From Pseudomonas sp. TH43 (GTDB taxonomy: Bacteria; Pseudomonadota; Gammaproteobacteria; Pseudomonadales; Pseudomonadaceae): a stretch of 64,000 nt of DNA. The position numbers and the translations under genes were made by a program. This document shows positions 1 to 10,313 of this stretch, piece by piece (within the stretch, counting starts at the first letter, position 1; each line of letters begins with the position of its first letter). The notes beneath the pieces are model-generated. The model saw only the letters and a program-made list of their open reading frames with translations, did not search any database and had not been told where the DNA came from. The stretch covers positions 186,001-250,000 of the forward strand of contig NZ_JAEKFI010000001.1 of the NCBI RefSeq assembly GCF_016650635.1, given 5' to 3'.

Positions 1-393
1 CTTGAGTTGGGTTCTTAGCTTGATTTCGATCAAGCGCCGGTTTGCACTGCGAAAAGGCACGCGCGGCTTCGCACGGATATCTGCAATGCGCGCGCGCAAA
101 CCACTCAGCAGGCGAGCGGAACAGCACCACCAGCCGACCACAAAAATAAGGGCGAACAGAGCCATGGAGACGACGGTCTGGGGGTTGAATTCGCGCGCGG
201 GGTAATAGATTGCCAACATGCCGCCAACCAGTCCAAGGCAACACAACAGCGGCGCGAGGAGACGATCCTGAAAGCCATTTACATGGTCCAACAACCGTGC
301 CCGCAGTTGATCATCCTTGAGCATCTCTTGCGATAGCAGTGCGCCGATTCTGAGCTGCGTGTGCTCGGCGGTGATGGAGAACCGCAATTCCAC
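1..393 (-). CDS. Two-helix membrane protein downstream of vgrG, partial (runs off left edge)
   Basis: An open reading frame on the minus strand continues past base 1, so only the first 131 residues are visible. An in-frame TAA lies shortly upstream and the first usable start is the GTG at 393, without a clear Shine-Dalgarno. The product begins MELRFSITAEHTQLRIG, then has two adjacent hydrophobic segments at about residues 46-66 and 75-93 (LLAPLLCCLGLVGGM and VVSMALFALIFVVGW), followed by an arginine-rich stretch. The layout of a short beta-like head, a helical hairpin and a cytosolic tail resembles YcxB-like membrane proteins, but I do not recognise it with certainty. It follows vgrG by about 110 bases on the same strand, so an immunity or accessory role for a type VI cargo is possible; that is inference from position only. 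Confidence 0.55.
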   Translation of the reverse strand, partial: MELRFSITAEHTQLRIGALLSQEMLKDDQLRARLLDHVNGFQDRLLAPLLCCLGLVGGMLAIYYPAREFNPQTVVSMALFALIFVVGWWCCSARLLSGLRARIADIRAKPRVPFRSANRRLIEIKLRTQLK

Positions 394-453
394 GGTATCG
401 AGCCCGACATTATTGAGAGAGGTTTATCTGTGTGAGTTTTGAGTCCCCCTGCA

Positions 454-477
454 AGCCGGCGCGATCAGACGCCGGCT
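454..477 (-). terminator. GC-rich hairpin after vgrG
   Basis: AGCCGGCG and CGCCGGCT form an 8-bp perfect stem with an 8-base loop, 26 bases beyond the vgrG stop. There is no T-run on the minus strand, so it may be a weak terminator or an mRNA-protecting stem between vgrG and the next gene. Confidence 0.35.
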
Positions 478-502
478 ATGCAGTGCTTTCATCGAGGATC
501 TG

Positions 503-2491
503 TCAGCTCACTTTGGGATTGACCGGCGCGTTTTGCGGCACTTTGCCCGCCTTGTCAGTTGCGGCCAACTTCGGAACCAACGGCGCAAGAATCCCGATGC
601 CGGTACCTACCCCAGGCGCACCACCGGTATTCGCCTTGACCTCAGCGCCGCTGATGGTCACGCCACCGGCATCGACCTTCACAAAACTGCCGCCAGCCTT
701 GGCCGTCAGCTCCATGCCGCCCTCAACCACAACCTTCGCACCCGCGTGGTAGTGAATCTCGGTCCCGGCCTCGACAAACTGCGCCGTACCGACTTTCACA
801 TGCTGGGTCACGCCCACGGTCAGGTGATCATCCGCGCGCATTTCACTGACGCGATCCAGATGGGTGATCCGGTGTTCTTCAACCTTGAATTCGCTCAGCG
901 TATTGGCTTCGACGGTGTCGTGCCGTTCGTTGCCGACGCGGATCTTCTGGTCGTGCTCGATGTTCTCGTCCCAATCGCGCTGGGCGTGGATGTAGATCTG
1001 CTCGATGCCTTTCTTGTCTTCGATGCGGAACTCGTTATAGCCCTTGCCACCCGGCGAACTGAGGGTTTTGAAGGTGCTGCGGGTCTTGTTCGCTGGCAGG
1101 TCGTAAGGGACGACGTTTTCCTTGTGGTACAGGCAGCCGGTGACCAGTGGTTGGTCGGGATCGCCTTCAAGGAAGGTAACCAGCACTTCCATGCCGATAC
1201 GCGGGATGGCGAGGCCGCCGTAAGCGCTGCCGGCCCAGCCGCTGGCGACGCGCATCCAGCAGGTGGTTTTGTCGTCGGCCTGGCCGTCGCGGTCCCAGTG
1301 AAACTGCACCTTGATGCGGCCGTATTGATCGCAGTGGATTTCTTCACCCTGCGGGCCGGTGACGATGGCGGTCTGGCTGCCGAGGACTTTCGGTTTCGGG
1401 TGTTCGAGGGCAGGGCGGTAGTGCGCGTCCCATGGGGTGGCGAGGAAGCTGTTGCGGTAGCCCTGGTGGAAATCGCTTTTGTTGTCGGTGACGTCGCTGG
1501 TGACGTTCTCACCAAGCACTTGCGGCTGTTTGCCTTCGTGGAGGACTTCGAGCAACAGCCACATGTCGTTCCACTCGGCGCGCGGGTGTTCGGCGAGTGA
1601 GAGGAAATGGCCGCTGGTGAGCGTCGGTTCATCGCCTTTGCCTTCGGCGAGTTTGAAGTCGCTGCGATGGCGTTCCAGCGCACGGGTGGAGAGGAATTTA
1701 CCGCGCTCGCGGGTGGTGAAGCGGCCGGGATAATCGTAATCCTCCAGATCCGGGATGAATTCGGATTTTGCAGCGCCTTCGGGCCGGATCTGTGGTTTTT
1801 CGAAGTCATAATCGCGGCGGCTGACGCGGGTGGTGCGGGTTTCCAGGCGCAGGTTGAAGCGTTTGATCACCGGTTTGTCGGCGGCCATGCCGGAGTCTTG
1901 CTGGTAGCTCACGGCTTTGAGTTTGCGGAACACGGTCTGGTCGTCGCCGAACACCAGTTTGTGGCCGCTGCTGCTGTGCTGGAAGTGGAAGTGAATGCCT
2001 TCTTCCTCGCACAGACGCTGGATGAAATGCAGGTCTGATTCGTCGTACTGCACGCAGTAATCGCGTTCCGGGTATTCGGCACTGAGCTGGAAGCTGTAGG
2101 CGTCGGCGAGAATGCCGCGATCTTCGAGCACCTGGGCGATGATCTTCGGCACCGTCAGTTGCTGAAAGATTTGCTGATCGTGGTTGTGGCGCAGGTACGC
2201 CAGTTGCGGCACCAGGCTGATGCTGTAACGGGTCAGGGTCTTGCCGGAATCGCCTTGCTCGATGCGGTACACCAGACCATGGATCTTGCCTTCGCCAGTG
2301 GCGCCGAAGGTCAGCACACCGGGCTTGTGCAGCAGTTCTTCGAGCTTCAGGTCGGGGCGGGCGCTGACCAGTTCGAGGTCGAAACGGAACGGTTCATTGA
2401 GGGCTTCGCGACCAGTGAAGCTGAGGACTTGCAGGTCGGCGTTGGCGCCTTCGAGCGTGAGGGTGATGTGGGTTGCGTTGGCGTCCAGCAT
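503..2491 (-). CDS. vgrG: Type VI secretion spike protein VgrG
   Basis: The 662-residue product has the standard VgrG plan: a gp27-like base in the first 300 or so residues (with RDYCVQYDESDLHFIQRLCEEEG, key residues Y, D, F and R conserved), a gp5-type OB fold around residues 390-450 (QYGRIKVQFHWDRDG, SGWAGSAYGG, GMEVLVTFLEGDPDQPLVTG), and a repetitive beta-helix needle (VGNERHDTVEANTLSEFKVE and similar repeats). It would form the trimeric tip of the type VI injection apparatus. The tail after the needle is short and rich in Gly, Pro and Lys, so there is no fused effector domain. No other type VI structural gene is in the window, so this is an orphan vgrG island; its cargo could lie left of base 1. 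Confidence 0.95.
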   Translation of the reverse strand: MLDANATHITLTLEGANADLQVLSFTGREALNEPFRFDLELVSARPDLKLEELLHKPGVLTFGATGEGKIHGLVYRIEQGDSGKTLTRYSISLVPQLAYLRHNHDQQIFQQLTVPKIIAQVLEDRGILADAYSFQLSAEYPERDYCVQYDESDLHFIQRLCEEEGIHFHFQHSSSGHKLVFGDDQTVFRKLKAVSYQQDSGMAADKPVIKRFNLRLETRTTRVSRRDYDFEKPQIRPEGAAKSEFIPDLEDYDYPGRFTTRERGKFLSTRALERHRSDFKLAEGKGDEPTLTSGHFLSLAEHPRAEWNDMWLLLEVLHEGKQPQVLGENVTSDVTDNKSDFHQGYRNSFLATPWDAHYRPALEHPKPKVLGSQTAIVTGPQGEEIHCDQYGRIKVQFHWDRDGQADDKTTCWMRVASGWAGSAYGGLAIPRIGMEVLVTFLEGDPDQPLVTGCLYHKENVVPYDLPANKTRSTFKTLSSPGGKGYNEFRIEDKKGIEQIYIHAQRDWDENIEHDQKIRVGNERHDTVEANTLSEFKVEEHRITHLDRVSEMRADDHLTVGVTQHVKVGTAQFVEAGTEIHYHAGAKVVVEGGMELTAKAGGSFVKVDAGGVTISGAEVKANTGGAPGVGTGIGILAPLVPKLAATDKAGKVPQNAPVNPKVS

Positions 2492-2865
2492 GCCTTGAAT
2501 TCCGTCCGTTGAATAAGCAGGGGGTGGATGGTGCAGGATTAAATCGCCTCATTCAAGGCGCAAATGCCGTAGACGCCGGCTGTCGACGGTATAGGGAAAA
2601 CCCTTAGGCGGAGGTTTTCGCCCAATGAAACCGGGAAGATTCATGGTCAGGGTCGGTGCTGATGACGCGATAACGTTCGAGCTGAGGTCGAAGAATCGTC
2701 AGTCAGTTTCAGACTAAAGTCGCCTGTAGCACGTCAAAGCCATCTGCCATCATTGCCACTCACCCCTGCGTATCCACTTCCTCCCGGCTCAACACTGACC
2801 CGGGACGGGAGCTATTTTTCTGGCTTATTGCGCCTCGCGCAAACGCTGTATTGTTGGAGTTTTTC
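2492..2865. other. Divergent intergenic region between vgrG and the porin
   Basis: These 374 bases separate two divergently transcribed genes and should hold both promoters. I see no convincing coding frame (open frames here are short and overlap the porin start) and no REP palindrome. The GGAG ribosome site of the porin is at 2856-2859. Confidence 0.4.
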
Positions 2866-4173
2866 ATGCGTTCCCCATTCCCCCTCATCAACCCGCGCCA
2901 GTCGTTTGGCTGCGGAGCCTTAGTGTTGTGCGCCGGTTTTACTGCGCAGGCGCAGGCGCAGGCCAGCGGTTTCCTGGAGGACACCACGGCGAAAATCGAA
3001 TCGCGCACGGTGTATTTCAACCGCGATTTCCGTGATGGGCACACCTCGAACGATCAGGGCGCCTCCAAGCGTGAAGAGTCGGCTCAGGGCTTTGTTCTCA
3101 ACCTGCAATCGGGTTACACCGAGGGCACGGTCGGTTTCGGTATCGATGCACTGGGCATGCTCGGCTTGCAACTGGATTCCAGTCCCGACCGCAGCAACAG
3201 CGGCTTGCTGCCGTCCAGCGGGCAGGATCCGCGCGGCTCAAAGGGTCAGTACGCGAAAATGGGCCTGACCGCCAAGGTGCGTATTTCGGACACAGTATTG
3301 AAGTACGGCGCGCTGCTGCCGGATCTGCCACTGCTGAAATACAACGACGGTCGTCTGCTGCCGACGATGTTCAACGGCGCGATACTGACATCGAAAGAAG
3401 TCAATGACCTGACCTTCATGGCGGCGCGTCTGGACAAGTACACCGCTCGCGATTCCACGGATTCGCAAGACATCCGCGTGCACTGCAAGAACAAGCGCTA
3501 TGCGTGCAACACCGCCGCCGATCATTTCGACATGTATGGCTTCGACTACAAGATCAATGAGCGCCTGAGTGCTCAGTATCACTACGCCGAGCTGGAAGAC
3601 ATCTATCGTCAGCATTTCGTGGGTTTGCTGGCCAATCAGCCGTTGGCTGGCGGTCTGTTGAAGGCTGATCTGCGCGTGCTGAAAAGTGCCGACAGCGGTG
3701 ATGCCAAGGCAGGTTCCATCGATAACCGTGCGTTGAGCGGCATGCTGTCCTATGCCATCAGCGGCCACACGTTCAGTGCCGGTTGGCAGCGCATGAACGG
3801 CGATAACTCGATGCCGTACCTCGATGGCAGCAATCCTTATCTGGTCAACTACGTGCAGGTCAACGACTTCGCCGCCGCGCAAGAGCGCTCGTGGCAGTTG
3901 CGGTATGACTATGACTTCAAGGCGATCGGCATCAATGGTCTGAGTTTCCTGACCCGTTATGTCAACGGTGATCACATCAAGGTGTTGGGCAGCAATCAAG
4001 AGGGCAAAGAGTGGGAGCGTGACAGCGAGTTGAAGTACGTGATTCAGACCGGCACGTTCAAGGATGTGAGTTTGCGTTTGCGCAATTCGACGTATCGCAC
4101 CAACTACGAGAAGTTTGCTCGAGATGTCGATGAGACGCGGTTGATCGTCAGTTATAACTTTTCGGTGTTGTAA
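2866..4173 (+). CDS. OprD-family outer-membrane porin
   Basis: The 435-residue product has a signal peptide ending near AQAQAQASG and the OprD-family mature N-terminus (SGFLEDTTAKIESRTVYFNR). Further family marks are GQYAKMGLTAKVRISDT, LPDLPLLKYNDGRLLP and a C-terminal strand SYNFSVL. Such proteins form monomeric 18-strand barrels that let small carboxylates, amino acids or peptides cross the outer membrane. An upstream TTG in frame exists, but ATG 2866 has GGAG six bases ahead and starts a proper signal peptide, so I chose it. The gene stands alone, divergent from vgrG, and is followed by REP palindromes. The substrate cannot be read from sequence. Confidence 0.9.
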   Translation: MRSPFPLINPRQSFGCGALVLCAGFTAQAQAQASGFLEDTTAKIESRTVYFNRDFRDGHTSNDQGASKREESAQGFVLNLQSGYTEGTVGFGIDALGMLGLQLDSSPDRSNSGLLPSSGQDPRGSKGQYAKMGLTAKVRISDTVLKYGALLPDLPLLKYNDGRLLPTMFNGAILTSKEVNDLTFMAARLDKYTARDSTDSQDIRVHCKNKRYACNTAADHFDMYGFDYKINERLSAQYHYAELEDIYRQHFVGLLANQPLAGGLLKADLRVLKSADSGDAKAGSIDNRALSGMLSYAISGHTFSAGWQRMNGDNSMPYLDGSNPYLVNYVQVNDFAAAQERSWQLRYDYDFKAIGINGLSFLTRYVNGDHIKVLGSNQEGKEWERDSELKYVIQTGTFKDVSLRLRNSTYRTNYEKFARDVDETRLIVSYNFSVL

Positions 4174-4204
4174 GGCATCGAGTTGTAGCGCCTGATCGAT
4201 TGCT

Positions 4205-4339
4205 TTCGCGAGCAGGCTCGCTCCCACAGGGGATCTTCACTAAAAACCAATCCCCTGTAGGAGCTGCCGCAGGCTGCGATCTTTTGACTTTGTTTTTAAA
4301 AGCAAGATCAAAAGATCGCAGCCTGCGGCAGCTCCTGCA
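4205..4339. repeat. REP cluster: one GAGCAGGCTCGC unit plus a facing pair of GGAGCTGCCGCAGGC units
   Basis: A single unit of the first REP family (TTCGCGAGCAGGCTCGCTCC) sits at 4205-4230. It is followed by an inverted pair of the second family at 4255-4287 and 4306-4339, whose arms (GATCAAAAGATCGCAGCC on one side) would fold into one long hairpin. It fills the gap between two convergent genes and could end transcription from both sides. Confidence 0.85.
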
Positions 4340-4348
4340 TGGGGGCGT

Positions 4349-4969
4349 TTATAACCAGTGCCAGAACCGGCTCCAGAACCCCCGATTCAAATCCTCTTTG
4401 CAGCCGGCATATTGCTGGGCGTACATGTCCGAGCGATTTTGCACCTTGCGCGCTGTCGGCATCAGCCAGGCTTTGCTGGCGTAAGTCTTGTTGCGAAAGC
4501 CACCCCAGCCTTCGTGGTAATTGAGGTACTGGTTGTACGCGTCGTATTTGTACACGCCGTTGATGGTCGTGGTTTTGTCCATGTACCAGCCGACAAAGTC
4601 GATGGCGTCATCGAAGTCTTCACGGTCGGCGCCGTGCCTGCCGGTGCTTTTCTGGTAGTCGGACCAGACTTCGTCTTTGGCCTGCGCGTAACCCGAAGCC
4701 GTGGTCACCCGACCCCATGGAATGATCCACAACAGGTATTTACGCGGGGTCTTGGCATCGTAGCGATAGCCGGACTCCTGATACATGATTGCGAAGGGCA
4801 CCTGAATCGGCACCCCCCAGCGCTTTTGCGTGACCTGTGCGGCGTCGTACCAATCGCTTTTTTCCCGGAAGATCTCGCAGATGTTTTCAGGCGAGCGGGG
4901 CGGCGAGGTGCCGCAACCGCTCAACAACGTTGCAAGTGTCAGTAGTCCCAGCGTCTGCCCGTATTTCAA
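4349..4969 (-). CDS. Lipoprotein with lytic-transglycosylase-like motif
   Basis: The 206-residue product starts with a lipoprotein signal (LATLLSGCGT, Cys about residue 19). Around residue 60 it carries AIMYQESGYRYDAKTP, which matches the glutamate-centred motif of lysozyme-like SLT domains, followed by SGYAQAKDEVW and an aromatic C-terminal half (YLNYHEGWGGF). This suggests an envelope muramidase-like lipoprotein; activity is inferred. The start is a TTG, forced by an in-frame TAA nine bases upstream. It lies 45 bases beyond mtlZ on the same strand, so it may receive read-through from the mannitol operon, but nothing links it to polyol use. Confidence 0.75.
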   Translation of the reverse strand: MKYGQTLGLLTLATLLSGCGTSPPRSPENICEIFREKSDWYDAAQVTQKRWGVPIQVPFAIMYQESGYRYDAKTPRKYLLWIIPWGRVTTASGYAQAKDEVWSDYQKSTGRHGADREDFDDAIDFVGWYMDKTTTINGVYKYDAYNQYLNYHEGWGGFRNKTYASKAWLMPTARKVQNRSDMYAQQYAGCKEDLNRGFWSRFWHWL

Positions 4970-5014
4970 AAGCCGTTATCCCGTCGTGCGCAAAAAAGGC
5001 GACAGTCTACGCGC

Positions 5015-5953
5015 TCAGGACAATTGGTGACGATAGGGCAGATCCGGCCCGGTCTTGCTGCAGGTCAGCGCAGCGGCTTGTACGGCGAACTTGAGCATCG
5101 CGTCGATCTGCTCGCGAGTGAGTTGCTGCACACCTTCCACCGAATCCAGGCCTTGTTCGGTGAGCCAGGTGATCAGTGCAGCCTGAAAGGTATCGCCAGC
5201 GCCGACGGTATCGGCGATTTTTACCGTACACGCCGGTACCGACCAGGAACCATGAGCACGGCTGAACACCGTCGCGCCCTCGCCGCCGCGCGTGAGAAAA
5301 ACGATCTGGCAGCGATGTTCCAGCCAAGCCTCGATCACCCGCTGCGGATCCTGCTCGGGGTATAGCAGGTTGAGGTCTTCGTCGCTGACTTTGATCAGGT
5401 CGGCCAATTGCACCAGCGTGGCAATTCGCTCGCGCCACAGATCGATGTTCGGCTCGGGGTTAAGGCGCACATTGGGGTCGAGGCTGATCAGGCGTGTGCC
5501 GCTTTCGCGCTGCACCAGTGTCAACAGGGTGTCGGCAATCGGCTGCACCACCAGCGAAAACGAGCCGATGTGCAACCCGCGTACCTCTGGTCCAAGGACG
5601 GGCAGATGCGCCGCGCTCAACTGCCGATCAGCGCAGCCCTCGCCACGAAAGCTGTAATGCGGCGAGCCATTGGCGCCCACCGCGACCATTGCCAGCGTGG
5701 TCGGCGCGGCGAAATCCACCAGATAGTCCGGCCGCACACCTTCCTCCTGCAGTACTTGCTGCAAGCGGCGGCCGAGGTAGTCGGTCGACAGGCCGGCGAA
5801 CAGCGCCGAATCCACGCCCAGCCGACGCAGTCCCACGGCGACGTTAAAGGGCGAGCCGCCGGCAATCGCCTTGAAATTCACTTTCGAGGCCAGACCGCTG
5901 GCATCGTCTTCGCTGAAGAAATCAAACAGGGCTTCGCCACACACCAGGTACAT
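5015..5953 (-). CDS. mtlZ: Fructokinase of the mannitol operon (PfkB family)
   Basis: The 312-residue product is a ribokinase/PfkB-family sugar kinase. It has the N-terminal signature GGSPFNVAVGLRRLG and the C-terminal signature DTVGAGDTFQAAL, in which the last Asp is the catalytic base. In this pathway it phosphorylates the fructose made by MtlD from mannitol. The open frame extends upstream into mtlY, but ATG 5953 (MYLVCGEALFDFF) starts at the usual place for the family and has AAAGAG ahead of it, so I use it. It is the last mtl gene, 13 bases after mtlY. Confidence 0.93.
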   Translation of the reverse strand: MYLVCGEALFDFFSEDDASGLASKVNFKAIAGGSPFNVAVGLRRLGVDSALFAGLSTDYLGRRLQQVLQEEGVRPDYLVDFAAPTTLAMVAVGANGSPHYSFRGEGCADRQLSAAHLPVLGPEVRGLHIGSFSLVVQPIADTLLTLVQRESGTRLISLDPNVRLNPEPNIDLWRERIATLVQLADLIKVSDEDLNLLYPEQDPQRVIEAWLEHRCQIVFLTRGGEGATVFSRAHGSWSVPACTVKIADTVGAGDTFQAALITWLTEQGLDSVEGVQQLTREQIDAMLKFAVQAAALTCSKTGPDLPYRHQLS

Positions 5954-5966
5954 AGTTGTTTGCTCT

Positions 5967-7463
5967 TTATAGGGTTGCGACATGCTGTTGATAGCGTTCA
6001 TAAGCCTGCTGAAACGCCGCGACATCGGCGGCAACCGGCAGGGTTTCACTGTTCAGATCAAGCTTTACACAGCGCTGACAAAGCTCGGCGAGGGTTTCTT
6101 CGTGGCCGTTCGACCAGGATTTGCACCACGCTGCCTGAATCGCAGCACCGAGGGCTGCGGCTTCGCTCTGCTCGGTGCAGATGACCGGGGTGTTCATGAT
6201 GTCGGCAACGATCTGTCGCCACACCGGGCTTTTCGAGCCACCGCCGATCAGGCAAATGCTGCGGCTTTGTAAACCATTCTGGCGCAGTAAATCCAGCCCA
6301 TAACGCAAACCGAATGTGGTGCCTTCAACGGCGGCACGGCACAGGTTGGCTTGGGTCAGATTATCCAGCGTCAATCCGTGCAGGCTGCCGGTGGCGTGGG
6401 GCAGGGCGGGAACACGTTCGCCGTTGAAGAACGGCAGCATGCTCACGCCTTCCGCACCGATGGGTGCTTGGGCGACGAGTTCGTTGAACCGGTCGAGATC
6501 CAGCTCGAACAATTCGCGAATCGCGCCGGTGGCATTGGTCAGGTTCATGGTGCAGATCAGCGGCAACCAGCCGCCGCTGGAGGAGCAGAACGTGGCGACG
6601 CTGGCATCCGGGCTGACTTTCGGGGTTTCGGCGTAGGCGTACACCGTGCCGGAGGAGCCGAGGCTCATGGTGATCGCGCCGGGCTGAATATTGCCGGTGC
6701 CGATAGCGCCCATCATGTTGTCGCCGCCACCGCTTGCGACCAACGCGTTGGGGTTGATGCCGAGATGTTCGGCGATGGCCGGCAGGATTGCGCCGACGGC
6801 CTCGTGCGCATCGATAAGTTCAGGCAGCGCCGCTTGCAGACGTCCACTGGCGTCGATGTCACGCAGCAGCTGCAAATCCCACTGGCGTGTGCGCACGTTG
6901 AAATAGCCAGTGCCGGAGGCGTCGCCGTATTCGCTGCAGGCACGACCAGTGAGCCAGAAGTTGAGGTAGTCGTGGGGCAGCAAAATGCGTGCGATGCGTG
7001 CGAACACGACCGGGTGTTGCTCCTTGGTCCAAAGCAGTTTCGACACCGTGTAACCGGGCGCGATGACCACACCGAGGCGTTCGAGCGAGCCTTTTTTACC
7101 ACCCAGATGCGTGAGCAAACGATCGTTCTCGGCACTGGTTTCGGTGTCGCACCAGAGCTTGGCCGGGCGCAGGACTTCGCCTTGATCATCGAGCAGCACC
7201 AGACCATGTTGCTGGCCGGAAACGCCGATGCCGAGGATCGACTGGCCATCGACATTCGCCGCCAACAACGCGCGGCGGGTGGCGAGGGCGAAGGCTTCCA
7301 GCCACTGGCGGGTGTCTTGCTCGCGACGACCGTTGGCAGCACTGATCATCGAGTGAGCGGCGGCCCCGTGGCCAAGTGCCTCGCCGCTGGCGGCATCGAG
7401 GATGATCGCTTTTGTGCCTTGGGTGCCGCAGTCGATGCCGAGGAAGAGTTGTCGGGTTGTCAC
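5967..7463 (-). CDS. mtlY: Xylulokinase of the mannitol/arabitol operon (FGGY family)
   Basis: The 498-residue product is an FGGY carbohydrate kinase. Visible marks are the N-terminal phosphate-binding strand LGIDCGTQGTKAIILD, the sugar-site segment GVSGQQHGLVLLD, the middle TGSLHGLTLDN and the adenosine segment GGGSKSPVWRQIVADI. It would phosphorylate D-xylulose, the product of arabitol oxidation by MtlD, feeding the pentose phosphate pathway. The start is GTG 7463 with GAGGA six bases before it. A REP pair separates it from mtlD upstream. Confidence 0.94.
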   Translation of the reverse strand: MTTRQLFLGIDCGTQGTKAIILDAASGEALGHGAAAHSMISAANGRREQDTRQWLEAFALATRRALLAANVDGQSILGIGVSGQQHGLVLLDDQGEVLRPAKLWCDTETSAENDRLLTHLGGKKGSLERLGVVIAPGYTVSKLLWTKEQHPVVFARIARILLPHDYLNFWLTGRACSEYGDASGTGYFNVRTRQWDLQLLRDIDASGRLQAALPELIDAHEAVGAILPAIAEHLGINPNALVASGGGDNMMGAIGTGNIQPGAITMSLGSSGTVYAYAETPKVSPDASVATFCSSSGGWLPLICTMNLTNATGAIRELFELDLDRFNELVAQAPIGAEGVSMLPFFNGERVPALPHATGSLHGLTLDNLTQANLCRAAVEGTTFGLRYGLDLLRQNGLQSRSICLIGGGSKSPVWRQIVADIMNTPVICTEQSEAAALGAAIQAAWCKSWSNGHEETLAELCQRCVKLDLNSETLPVAADVAAFQQAYERYQQHVATL

Positions 7464-7506
7464 AGTGAATCCTCAGGGTGTCAGGTGTTACTGGGTATGG
7501 CGCCTA

Positions 7507-7571
7507 TTCGCGAGCAGGCTCGCTCCCACAAGGAACGCATTTCAAAATGTGGGAGCGAGCCTGCTCGCGAA
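7507..7571. repeat. REP pair (GAGCAGGCTCGC family) between mtlD and mtlY
   Basis: Two facing copies, 7507-7530 and 7548-7571, form a 24-bp inverted repeat with a 17-base loop inside the mtl transcript. It could protect the upstream mtlE-to-mtlD message or lower mtlY expression. Confidence 0.88.
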
Positions 7572-7593
7572 GGCGTCAGTTGCACCGCATCAC

Positions 7594-9066
7594 TCAGCCA
7601 AGAATCCGTTCCAGAGTCCGGGTCACACCCACGTCTCGCAAGCTGTCGCAGCACCATTCAAACGCCGCGACAAACTCTGCCGATTGTGGAATGGCCGTAC
7701 CGAAAATCTCCTCGACTGCCAACAACCGCTCAGTGATCAACGCATCATCGGCCACCAATGCCTGACAAAACGTTGCCCGCGGATCCGGTATTGAATAGGT
7801 ATCACCATTCTCGTCGACACCCTTCAAGTACAGCGCCCAGGCCGCCACGACCAACGCCGCACGCTTCGTCTCGCGCCCATCGGCAATCAGCCGATTGATC
7901 GTCGGAATGGTGAACTTGGGAAACTTCGACGACCCGTCCGAGCACACGCGCTCAAGCTGATCGGCAATCGCCTGGTTGGAGAACCGCGCCACCAGCGTGT
8001 CTTTGTAATCGCTCAGATCGATCCCCGGCACCGGCGCGAGTTGTGGGGTGACGTCGAGATCCATAAAGGCGCGCATGTAACGCACGAACAACGGATCGTT
8101 CATGGTTTGGTGAACGAAGCGATAGCCCTTGAGGAAGCCGAGGTACGTCAGCGCCAAGTGACTGCCGTTGAGCAATTTGATCTTCATCTCTTCGTAAGGC
8201 GAGACGTCGTTGGTGAACTGCACACCGACCTTTTCCCACGCTGGCCGTCCGTTGACGAACTTGTCTTCCAGCACCCATTGCACAAACGGCTCGCAGACCA
8301 CCGGCCAGGCGTCGTCCACCGCATGTTTGTCGGCCAGTTGCAGGCGATGCGCGGTGCTGGTCATTGGTGTGATGCGGTCGACCATGGCGTTGGGAAAACT
8401 GACGTTGGCGTCGATCCAGTCGCGCAGTTCAGCGTCGAGTAGCGATGCGAAGGCCAGCAGTGCCTTGCGAGTCACCGCGCCGTTGTGCGGGAGGTTATCG
8501 CAGGACATAACGGTGAACGCCGCCGTGCCGGTCGCGCGGCGTTTGGCCAGTGCCGCACAGAGAAATCCGAACACGGTTTTCGGCGCTTGCGGGTGCGCCA
8601 GATCATGTTGCACCTGCGGCAGGTGCGCCATGAACTCGCCGTTGCTGTCATCGATGCAATAGCCGCCCTCGGTGATGGTCAGCGAGACAATACGGATGTG
8701 CGGGTCGGCGAGTTTATCGATCAGTGCTTGAGCGCCGTCCTCGGCCAGCAGCATGTCGCGGATCGCGCCGATCACACGGACTTCGGTGTCATCGCTGTCG
8801 CCGAGTTCGAACAGGGTGAACAGGTAATCCTGCTCTTTGAGGTCGTCGCGGGCGCGGCGGTCTTCGGCGCGCAGGCCGACGCCGCAAATCGCCCAGTCCA
8901 GTGCTTCGCCGGTGTTCATCAGTGCGTCGGTGTAATACGCCTGATGTGCGCGATGGAAGCCGCCGACGCCGATGTGGGCGATGCCCTGGCGGGTGTCATT
9001 GAGGTTATAGGCCGGCAATTTGACTTCGCTCGCCAGGCTATGGAGATTCTGTTTATTGAGTTTCAT
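7594..9066 (-). CDS. mtlD: Mannitol 2-dehydrogenase
   Basis: The 490-residue product is a long-chain polyol dehydrogenase that oxidises mannitol to fructose, arabitol to xylulose and sorbitol to fructose with NAD+. It shows the nucleotide site IAHIGVGGFHRAHQAYY near residue 30. It also has the family catalytic block EEMKIKLLNGSHLALTYLG, in which Lys, Asn and His follow the K-x4-N-x2-H spacing known from the P. fluorescens enzyme. Length matches the family. The gene follows mtlK by 19 bases and is the oxidising step between the transporter and the two kinases. Confidence 0.96.
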   Translation of the reverse strand: MKLNKQNLHSLASEVKLPAYNLNDTRQGIAHIGVGGFHRAHQAYYTDALMNTGEALDWAICGVGLRAEDRRARDDLKEQDYLFTLFELGDSDDTEVRVIGAIRDMLLAEDGAQALIDKLADPHIRIVSLTITEGGYCIDDSNGEFMAHLPQVQHDLAHPQAPKTVFGFLCAALAKRRATGTAAFTVMSCDNLPHNGAVTRKALLAFASLLDAELRDWIDANVSFPNAMVDRITPMTSTAHRLQLADKHAVDDAWPVVCEPFVQWVLEDKFVNGRPAWEKVGVQFTNDVSPYEEMKIKLLNGSHLALTYLGFLKGYRFVHQTMNDPLFVRYMRAFMDLDVTPQLAPVPGIDLSDYKDTLVARFSNQAIADQLERVCSDGSSKFPKFTIPTINRLIADGRETKRAALVVAAWALYLKGVDENGDTYSIPDPRATFCQALVADDALITERLLAVEEIFGTAIPQSAEFVAAFEWCCDSLRDVGVTRTLERILG

Positions 9067-9085
9067 CGGGCAAGTCTCTTGAGTA

Positions 9086-10189
<1,104 letters not shown>

Positions 10190-10218
10190 GATGATGGGCC
10201 TCCGCGTTGTTTTTTTTA

Positions 10219-10300
10219 AGATCAAAAGATCGCAGCCTGCGGCAGCTCCTACAGGGGGACGGCATGCTTTATGTAGGAGCTGCCGAAGGCTGCGATCTTT
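10219..10300. repeat. REP pair (GGAGCTGCCGCAGGC family) between mtlG and mtlK
   Basis: Left arm 10219-10253 and right arm 10272-10300 are inverted copies of the second REP family (AGATCGCAGCCTGCGGCAGC and its complement with one change). They form a long hairpin in the mtl transcript just upstream of the mtlK ribosome site. Confidence 0.87.
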
Positions 10301-10313
10301 CGCTTTTCAAATT

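Noticed and set aside
533..1600. 355-codon plus-strand frame opposite vgrG
   Set aside because: Antisense to conserved VgrG sequence, with no ribosome site or domain.
4196..4341. Repeated palindromes as a possible CRISPR array
   Set aside because: Units belong to two different families, face each other in pairs and lack regular spacers; they are REP elements.
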